From an uncultured Ruminococcus sp. (lineage in GTDB: Bacteria; Bacillota; Clostridia; Oscillospirales; Ruminococcaceae): a stretch of 64,000 bases of DNA. The notes beneath the pieces were generated by a model. It ran no database searches. It had not been told where the DNA came from and saw nothing but the letters and a program-made list of their open reading frames with translations. The stretch is from NCBI GenBank assembly GCA_934435205.1, contig CAKSAK010000003.1:186001-250000 (forward strand). The letters are read 5' to 3'. The position numbers and the translations under genes are program-made. Within the stretch, counting starts at the first letter, position 1, and every line of letters starts with the position of its first letter. Below, one piece after another: positions 58,263 to 64,000 of this stretch.

Positions 58263-59442
58263 TAAGGTCTACCTCCCTGTATCTTGCTATTGAGTAAACG
58301 TCCTTGTCGCCTCTGCCTGAAAGGTTGATGACAAGTATTGAGTCCTTATCCATTGTAGGAGCAATCTTAAGCGCAGCAGCAACTGCGTGTGATGACTCGA
58401 TAGCAGGGATTATACCCTCTGTTCTTGAAAGGTACTCAAAAGCACAAACCGCTTCTTCATCGGTTATGTCAACATACTGCGCTCTGCCGATAGAGTTAAG
58501 ATATGCGTGCTCAGGTCCGATACCTGGGTAGTCAAGACCTGCTGAGATAGAATAAACAGGGTCGATCTGACCATATTCGTTCTGCAAGAAAAGTGACTTC
58601 ATGCCGTGGAATATACCAAGTGAGCCTTTTGCAATTGTAGCCGCATGGTCAGGTGTATCAATACCTCTGCCAGCTGCTTCTGCACCAACAAGCTTAACTG
58701 ATTTGTCTTCAATAAAGTTGTAGAATGCACCCATAGCGTTTGAGCCACCGCCTACGCAGGCAACAACGCAATCAGGGAGCTTGCCCTCTTTTTCCATAAG
58801 CTGAGCCTTTATCTCAGCACTTATAACTTTCTGGAAATCTCTAACCATTGTAGGATAAGGGTGAGGACCCATTACAGAGCCTATGCAGTAGAAAGTTGTG
58901 TCGATATTTGATACCCAATCTCTGAAAGCTTCATTGATAGCGTCTTTCAGTGTAGAAGTACCGCTTGCAACGCCTGTTACCTTTGCGCCAAGAAGATTCA
59001 TTCTGTAAACGTTAAGGGACTGTCTTTTCATATCGGTCTCGCCCATGTATACCTCACATTCGAGGCCCATAAGAGCGCAAACTGTAGCGGTAGCAACACC
59101 GTGCTGACCTGCACCAGTCTCAGCGATTATGCGCTTCTTGCCCATTTTTTTTGCCAGAAGTATCTGACCCAAAACGTTGTTTATCTTGTGTGAGCCTGTG
59201 TGGTTAAGATCCTCACGTTTGATGTATATTTTAGCTCCGCCAAGATCTTTGGTCATCTTTTCTGCATAATAAAGCATTGACGGTCTGCCTGCATAATTGT
59301 GGTAAAGCTCCTGAAGTTCTTTATTGAATTCAGGATCGTCCTTGTATTTATCGTAAGCTTTTTCAAGCTCGTGAACAGCAGTCATGACAGTTTCAGGAAT
59401 ATATTGTCCGCCAAATTCGCCAAATCGTCCAATTTTACTCAT
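58252..59442 (-). CDS. trpB: Tryptophan synthase beta chain
   Basis: The 396-residue PLP enzyme condenses indole with serine. It is the TrpB1 type with N-terminal RFGEFGGQYIPE; the PLP lysine is Lys86 in HTGSHKINN, and the phosphate-binding loop is GGGSNAMG. Catalytic glutamate lies in AETGAGQHG. AAAGAAGGA is the likely ribosome site on the minus strand, and the trpF stop is directly adjacent. Confidence 0.97.
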   Translation of the reverse strand: MSKIGRFGEFGGQYIPETVMTAVHELEKAYDKYKDDPEFNKELQELYHNYAGRPSMLYYAEKMTKDLGGAKIYIKREDLNHTGSHKINNVLGQILLAKKMGKKRIIAETGAGQHGVATATVCALMGLECEVYMGETDMKRQSLNVYRMNLLGAKVTGVASGTSTLKDAINEAFRDWVSNIDTTFYCIGSVMGPHPYPTMVRDFQKVISAEIKAQLMEKEGKLPDCVVACVGGGSNAMGAFYNFIEDKSVKLVGAEAAGRGIDTPDHAATIAKGSLGIFHGMKSLFLQNEYGQIDPVYSISAGLDYPGIGPEHAYLNSIGRAQYVDITDEEAVCAFEYLSRTEGIIPAIESSHAVAAALKIAPTMDKDSILVINLSGRGDKDVYSIARYREVDLNEE

Positions 59443-60075
59443 TTATATCCTTCTTTCGGTATTATTTCTGATAGTTTCAACTATCCTTTTTATCTTGTTT
59501 TCGTCCTTGAAGCCATCGGTTTCCACTGAACTTGAAAAGTCAACGCCATAAGGCTGAACCTTTTCCATAGCATCGCAGATGTTATCCTCGTTCAGTCCAC
59601 CTGCAAGTAAGAAAGGTTTTGAAATATTCACATTGGAGAACACATCAAGGTCAACACGCTTGCCGGTTCCACCGTAGTTGCCTTCTAAAAAGCTGTCTAT
59701 AAGCAGTTTATGGACGGGAAGTGCATCAGCTTTTGCAATATCATCAGCATTTTTCACACGAACGGCTTTCCATATCTCACAGTTGCAGTTTTCACGGAGC
59801 TTATTAATATACTTTTCGTTTTCCTCACCATGAAGCTGGATAACATCAAGCTTCTGTGCAAAGCTTTTCAGAATATTCTCTATAGGCTCGTTTACAAAAA
59901 CGCCCACTCGTTTGATTTTCGTATTAAGAAGACGTTCAAGCTCGCAGAATGTGTCCATGTCTACCGTGCGTTTAAAGCCCTCCGACAGTATAAAGCCTGC
60001 ATAATCAGGGTGGTATGTGTTCACATAAAGAATATCGTCCACACGGCGCATACCACATATCTTGATTTTTGTCAT
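59443..60075 (-). CDS. trpF: Phosphoribosylanthranilate isomerase
   Basis: The 210-residue TIM barrel isomerises phosphoribosylanthranilate. The catalytic Cys is in KICGMRR and the Asp lies in the LIDSFLEGNYGGTG region; phosphate-binding LAGGLNEDN follows. The ATG comes directly after the trpC stop and the stop abuts trpB, the tightest spacing in the operon. Here trpF is a separate gene, unlike the trpC-trpF fusion of enterobacteria. Confidence 0.95.
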   Translation of the reverse strand: MTKIKICGMRRVDDILYVNTYHPDYAGFILSEGFKRTVDMDTFCELERLLNTKIKRVGVFVNEPIENILKSFAQKLDVIQLHGEENEKYINKLRENCNCEIWKAVRVKNADDIAKADALPVHKLLIDSFLEGNYGGTGKRVDLDVFSNVNISKPFLLAGGLNEDNICDAMEKVQPYGVDFSSSVETDGFKDENKIKRIVETIRNNTERRI

Positions 60076-60855
60076 TTATACGCCCTCTCTCAGTTCACGG
60101 AGAGTTGTTCCAATATTGCCGCTTCTCATAAGCGTTTCACCTATAAGCACGGCGTCTGCACCAAGGCTGCGCACCTTTTTCATATCGGCATTTGTCTTTA
60201 TACCGCTCTCTGAAACAAGCACTGCATGGTTGCCTATTATACTGCTGAGTTTGCCTGTGGTTTCAAGGTCAACGTCAAAGGTGTAGAGATTTCTGTTGTT
60301 TATGCCAAGCATATCAGGCTTAAATCCCAGCGTTTTTTCATATTCTTCCTCGCTATGAACCTCCACAAGACATTCAAGCCCAAGTTCGTGAGCAATATCA
60401 GAGTATTCTTTCATTTGACCTTCGCTGAGTATAGCCGAGATAAGCAGCACTGCATCAGCACCTATGGCTCTTGCTTCGTAAAGCTGATATTCGTCGATAA
60501 CGAAGTCCTTTCGGAGTATAGGCAGCTTCACTGCCTCTCTTATTGCTTTGAGATATTCCGCAGAGCCTTGGAAATAGTGCTCTTCCGTCAGGCATGAGAT
60601 AGCGTTCGCACCGTTTTTCTCATACTCGCAGGCGGTTTTCACAGGATCAAAGTCAGGACAGATAAGTCCTTTTGACGGAGAAGCTTTCTTGACCTCGCTT
60701 ATGACAGAGAGGGTATTACGCTTGATAGATTTTGAAAAAGAAACTGTCTGATACTCTTTTTCAGCTGCCATGTATTTAATATCCTGCCTTGAAATTTTCG
60801 ATATATCTCTTTCAAGCTGTTCTTTTCTTTTGTCACAGATATTGTCTAGTATCAT
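60076..60855 (-). CDS. trpC: Indole-3-glycerol phosphate synthase
   Basis: The 259-residue enzyme closes the indole ring. It has VISEVKKASPSKGLICPDFDP, the catalytic lysine in PILRKDFVIDEYQLYEARAIGAD, and the phosphate-binding LGADAVLIGETLMRSG. Length is standard for the monofunctional enzyme. Three bases separate it from the trpGD stop. Confidence 0.97.
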   Translation of the reverse strand: MILDNICDKRKEQLERDISKISRQDIKYMAAEKEYQTVSFSKSIKRNTLSVISEVKKASPSKGLICPDFDPVKTACEYEKNGANAISCLTEEHYFQGSAEYLKAIREAVKLPILRKDFVIDEYQLYEARAIGADAVLLISAILSEGQMKEYSDIAHELGLECLVEVHSEEEYEKTLGFKPDMLGINNRNLYTFDVDLETTGKLSSIIGNHAVLVSESGIKTNADMKKVRSLGADAVLIGETLMRSGNIGTTLRELREGV

Positions 60856-60858
60856 TTT

Positions 60859-62496
60859 TTATCCTCTGTTAGTAAGTTCAACAAGTTCTTCAAGCTTTTT
60901 AAGAGCCTTTCCGCTGTCTATCATTTCAGCCGCAGTCTTTACGCCCTCTTCGATGCTGTCGCATTTGCCACAGATATAGAGCGCACAGCCTGAGTTGAGA
61001 AGAACGATATCTCTCTTTGCACCCTTGATTGTGCCCTCAAGTATACCTCTTGTGATAGTTGCATTGCCCTTTGCGTCCTCGCCAACGATGTTAGCAAGCT
61101 TGCCTCTTTTAAGACCAAAGTCCTCAGGCTTTATCTCATACTTGATAAGCTTGCCACCATTTATCTCGCAGATAGTTGTAGGAGCTGAGATAGAAACTTC
61201 ATCAAGTCTGTCATTGCCGTAAACGAGCATTGCTCTTTTTATGCCTAGGTTCATAAGCACCTTAGCCATTGGTTCGAGCAGATCAGGGTCATAAGTTCCA
61301 AGTATCATATAATCTGATTTTGCAGGATTTGCGAGAGGTCCGAGAATGTTGAAAACAGTTCTTACGCCTATCTGTGCTCTTGTAGGTCCTACGAATCTCA
61401 TTGCTGAGTGATATGACTGTGCAAACAAGAATGAAAGACCGATCTCGTCAAGGGACTTTTCAGCCTGTTCATGTGTTGACTGAATTTTAACTCCAAGAGC
61501 CTCGAGAACATCAGCCGCACCGCTCTTTGATGAAACACTTCTGTTGCCGTGCTTTGCGACTTTCTGTCCTGCTGCCGCAATTACGAATGAAGAGGTTGTG
61601 GAAATGTTGAAGCTGTTTGAAAGATCTCCGCCTGTGCCAACGATATCAAGAGTACCCTTGACATTGACCTTTGACATTTTTTCTCTCATTACTTTTGCAA
61701 AGCCTGTTATCTCGTCAATAGTCTCGCCTTTCATTCTCAGAGCTGTGAGCAGGCAGGCGATCTGGGCGTTAGAAGCTCTGTCGCTCATGATGATATCCAT
61801 TGCTTTATAAGCTTCGTCCTCAGTGAGTGACTTTCCGTCACATACTATTTTGAGATACTTTTTAAGCTCAACTCTTTCGCTGTCAGGAAGAGCTGCGGAC
61901 TTTGTTTTTGTGGTCTTTATGCCTGCGATATCGTTCAGAAAGTTTTCGATTATAATGTTTCCGACTTCACCTGTGAGAACTGACTCAGGGTGGAACTGAA
62001 CGCCGTAGGTCGGGTGTTCTCTGTGTCTTATTGCCATTATCTGAGCCTTATCGTCAGTTGCGATAACAGACAGACAAGTAGGAAGTGAAATGCTGTCAAC
62101 AACAAGTGAGTGATATCTTGCAGCTTTTATTGTGCTTTTCAAACCGCTGAAAAGTGGGTTTGCTGTGTTAAGATTGATATCTGTCTGCTTGCCGTGAAGC
62201 TGCTGCTTTGCGTGAACTATCTTTCCTCCGAATGCTTCGGCTATTGCCTGGTGACCTAGACAAACGCCAAGTATAGGGATCCTGCCACTGAATGTCTTTA
62301 TGACCTCTTCGGAAATTCCTGCGTCCTTTGGATAACCAGGACCAGGGGAGATGATGATAGCCGCAGGTGACATTTTTTCGATCTCTTCTATGGTTATCTC
62401 ATCATTTCTTGCTACTGTAATGTCTTTTGTGAGTACGCCTACAGCCTGATAAAGATTGTAGGTAAAGCTGTCATAGTTGTCAATAAGTAAAATCAT
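60859..62496 (-). CDS. trpGD: Fused anthranilate synthase glutaminase / anthranilate phosphoribosyltransferase (TrpG-TrpD)
   Basis: The 545-residue fusion joins a class I glutamine amidotransferase (about 1-190; catalytic Cys79 in GVCLGHQA and FHPES near 170) to anthranilate phosphoribosyltransferase (about 215-545; PRPP-binding DIVGTGGD, KHGNRSVSSKSGAAD). A linker with TTKTKSAALPDSE lies between. TrpG supplies ammonia to TrpE, and TrpD makes phosphoribosylanthranilate. The same fusion is known in E. coli; many Firmicutes keep two genes. AAGGAAG lies upstream. Confidence 0.97.
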   Translation of the reverse strand: MILLIDNYDSFTYNLYQAVGVLTKDITVARNDEITIEEIEKMSPAAIIISPGPGYPKDAGISEEVIKTFSGRIPILGVCLGHQAIAEAFGGKIVHAKQQLHGKQTDINLNTANPLFSGLKSTIKAARYHSLVVDSISLPTCLSVIATDDKAQIMAIRHREHPTYGVQFHPESVLTGEVGNIIIENFLNDIAGIKTTKTKSAALPDSERVELKKYLKIVCDGKSLTEDEAYKAMDIIMSDRASNAQIACLLTALRMKGETIDEITGFAKVMREKMSKVNVKGTLDIVGTGGDLSNSFNISTTSSFVIAAAGQKVAKHGNRSVSSKSGAADVLEALGVKIQSTHEQAEKSLDEIGLSFLFAQSYHSAMRFVGPTRAQIGVRTVFNILGPLANPAKSDYMILGTYDPDLLEPMAKVLMNLGIKRAMLVYGNDRLDEVSISAPTTICEINGGKLIKYEIKPEDFGLKRGKLANIVGEDAKGNATITRGILEGTIKGAKRDIVLLNSGCALYICGKCDSIEEGVKTAAEMIDSGKALKKLEELVELTNRG

Positions 62497-62508
62497 AGTA
62501 ATCTTCCT

Positions 62509-63585
62509 TTACAGTACAAATTTATCAATGAAAGTTTTGTCGTTAAAGTAGTTTATGCCGATAGCATTCCTTATTTCTGATACAGTTTCGTTTGAAACTT
62601 CTATTGCACGTTGTGTGCCTTTTTTAAGTATCTCTATGAGCTGCTCTTTATCTTTCTCATATTCCTCACGTCTTGCTCTGATAGGTGCGAGAAATTCCTG
62701 CATAACGTTGTTAAGGAACTTCTTGCATTTCATATCGCCAAGTCCGCCACGCTCATAATGCTCCTTCATCTCTGCGAGGTTTTTATAGTCAGGGAAGTAT
62801 TTAGCAAAATCTTCGTCCTTGCTGAATGCGTCAAGATAGATAAATACCGGATTGCCCTCTGTGTGACCAGGGTCGCTTACATTGATGTGTGTAGGATCAG
62901 TGTACATTGACATTATCTTGTTTTTCAGCGTCTTTTCATCGTCTTTAAGATAAATGCAGTTGCCAAGAGATTTGCTCATCTTTGTGTTGCCGTCTGTGCC
63001 AACAAGTCTGTTGCAGCTTGCGTTGTCTGGGAGAACAGCCTCAGGCTCAACAAGTATATCGCACTTATAAATTCTGTTGAAGCTGTTTACTATCTCTCTT
63101 GCCTGTTCAAGCATTGGAAGCTGATCTTCGCCAACAGGAACATACTTAGCCTTGAATGCTGTGATGTCTGCTGCCTGGCTGATAGGATATGTCATAAAGC
63201 CAACAGGGAGATTTCTTTCAAAGTTTCTCATTTTTATCTCCGACTTGATAGTAGGATTTCTTTCAAGTCTTGACATTGTAACGAGGTTTGAATAGTACAT
63301 TGGAAGCTCATAAAGTGCTGGGATATGCGACTGAACGAAGAATGTTGTCTTGTCAGGCTCAAGTCCTACCGCAAGATAGTCAAGCATTACTTCAAGAATG
63401 TTTTGTCTTATCTTCTCAGGATTGTCAGCGTTATCTGTAAGTGCCTGAAGATCGGCTATCATAACGAACTGATCAAATTTTCCTGTGTTTTGAAGTTCAA
63501 CTCTTTTTCTGAGAGAACCTACATAATGACCAAGATGAAGTGATCCGGTTGGTCTATCGCCTGTAAGAATAATATTGTTGTTCAT
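62509..63585 (-). CDS. trpS: Tryptophanyl-tRNA synthetase, encoded within the trp operon
   Basis: The 358-residue class I synthetase charges tRNA(Trp). The HIGH-like motif is in GSLHLGHYVGS and the KMSKS loop in NTKMSKSLGN. Tryptophan-site residues of the family (MIADLQALTDN) are visible. It is placed between trpE (19-base gap) and trpGD (12-base gap) on the same strand, so it should be cotranscribed with biosynthesis. Whether a second trpS exists elsewhere is unknown. Confidence 0.97.
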   Translation of the reverse strand: MNNNIILTGDRPTGSLHLGHYVGSLRKRVELQNTGKFDQFVMIADLQALTDNADNPEKIRQNILEVMLDYLAVGLEPDKTTFFVQSHIPALYELPMYYSNLVTMSRLERNPTIKSEIKMRNFERNLPVGFMTYPISQAADITAFKAKYVPVGEDQLPMLEQAREIVNSFNRIYKCDILVEPEAVLPDNASCNRLVGTDGNTKMSKSLGNCIYLKDDEKTLKNKIMSMYTDPTHINVSDPGHTEGNPVFIYLDAFSKDEDFAKYFPDYKNLAEMKEHYERGGLGDMKCKKFLNNVMQEFLAPIRARREEYEKDKEQLIEILKKGTQRAIEVSNETVSEIRNAIGINYFNDKTFIDKFVL

Positions 63586-63604
63586 GTTATTAACTCCTTA
63601 TAAA

Positions 63605-64000
63605 TTATAATTTGCTTGCTTCTTTTATTGCATTTATAACAGCCATTGCCTTGTTACATGACTCCTGATATTCGTTCTCAGGAACAGAATCTGCGACAAC
63701 TCCGCCTCCTGCTTGGATATAAGCCTTGTTATTTTTGAAAAGCACTGTTCTTATAGCGATACAAGTATCCAGCGAACCGTCAAATGCAAGATAACCAACT
63801 GTTCCGCCATAAAGGCCTCTTTTTGTTGTTTCAAGCTCGTCGATTATCTCCATTGCTCTTACCTTCGGTGCGCCTGAAAGAGTGCCAGCAGGAAGAACAG
63901 CCATAAGTGCGTCAAGAGGTTTCTTATCTTCTCTCAATGTACCCTTTACATTTGATACAAGGTGCATCACCTTTGAATATCTTTCAACTATCATCATGTC
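63605..64000 (-). CDS. trpE: Anthranilate synthase component I, C-terminal part (cut by window edge)
   Basis: The last ~131 residues of the chorismate-binding domain are present: IVERYSKVMHLVSNVKG, LPAGTLSGAPKVRAMEIIDELE, RGLYGGTVGYLAFDGSLDTCIAIRT and AGGGVVADSVPENEYQE. The reading frame runs off the right edge, so the start and the feedback-binding region are outside. It makes anthranilate from chorismate with ammonia from TrpG. It is the most upstream gene of the operon that can be seen here. Confidence 0.96.
   Translation of the reverse strand, partial: DMMIVERYSKVMHLVSNVKGTLREDKKPLDALMAVLPAGTLSGAPKVRAMEIIDELETTKRGLYGGTVGYLAFDGSLDTCIAIRTVLFKNNKAYIQAGGGVVADSVPENEYQESCNKAMAVINAIKEASKL

Noticed and set aside
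1..64000. CRISPR array, tRNA/rRNA gene, IS element, prophage or att site
   Set aside because: No spaced direct repeats, transposase, integrase, phage gene or cloverleaf-like sequence was noticed on reading both strands. A tRNA or CRISPR scanner would be the decisive check.

Overview
The window reads as a stretch of chromosome from a low-to-mid GC Firmicute of the Clostridia, most likely Oscillospiraceae/Ruminococcus. This is an inference from gene content (whiA-dnaE, scpAB-DUF2953-gerW-dacF, DUF4317, a Na+-pumping decarboxylase, short-form SpeA, NifS/NifU-MnmA), from strong AGGAGG-type ribosome sites and from sigma-A promoters with 17-bp spacers. I found no tRNA or rRNA gene, CRISPR array, insertion sequence or prophage. 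Coding density is high and both window ends cut genes: rapZ on the left and trpE on the right.

Layout. 1-5.4 kb: rapZ end, whiA, dnaE and a 55-aa protein. 5.4-10.2 kb: an M16 peptidase pair (catalytically dead plus active), lgt with a long charged tail, folD. 10.2-12.9 kb: rpsO-pnp, with a structured rpsO leader and a long hairpin before pnp. 13.0-14.7 kb: two paralogous zinc-ribbon membrane proteins with near-identical promoters. 14.8-18.6 kb: small membrane protein, recD2, comF and two small proteins. 18.7-19.5 kb: mscS-type channel (minus). 19.7-22.8 kb: oadG, oadB, yfbR, rpe. 22.8-25.4 kb (minus): ABC-F ATPase and a MecA-like adaptor.

25.5-34.0 kb is an 11-gene polyamine operon: speD, speA, speE, speB, a YwqG-like gene, carboxyspermidine dehydrogenase, four small genes and carboxyspermidine decarboxylase. 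It holds two chemically different aminopropyl-addition routes in one transcription unit. 34.0-37.8 kb: HAD phosphatase (minus), LTA-synthase-like sulfatase, rpmB (minus). 38.0-44.0 kb: site-2 protease, scpA, scpB, DUF2953, gerW, D-Ala-D-Ala carboxypeptidase, rluB. 44.1-47.5 kb: a 12S-like carboxyltransferase, a 1.3S-like biotin carrier and a 5S-like carboxyltransferase. These probably act with the separate oadGB locus in Na+-coupled decarboxylation, or together as a transcarboxylase.

47.5-52.4 kb: DUF4317 protein, then a minus-strand operon (GDSL esterase, PIN/NYN-like protein with two C-terminal repeats, YfcE phosphodiesterase) divergent from an AraC regulator. 52.4-55.7 kb (minus): nifS, nifU, mnmA (sulfur transfer to Fe-S clusters and tRNA) and rnhA. 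55.8-57.4 kb: an orphan sugar-type binding lipoprotein with a palindrome between its -35 and -10. 57.4-64 kb (minus): the trp operon trpE-trpS-trpGD-trpC-trpF-trpB-trpA, with the tryptophanyl-tRNA synthetase gene inside it and a fused TrpG-TrpD.

No single locus is clearly a new defence or mobile system. The parts most worth following are the double polyamine pathway with its unexplained passenger genes, the transcarboxylase-like trio split from its membrane subunits, the PIN/NYN protein with duplicated helical domain, the twin zinc-ribbon genes, and the RNA structures around rpsO-pnp. All functional calls rest on reading sequence motifs; no database search was run.
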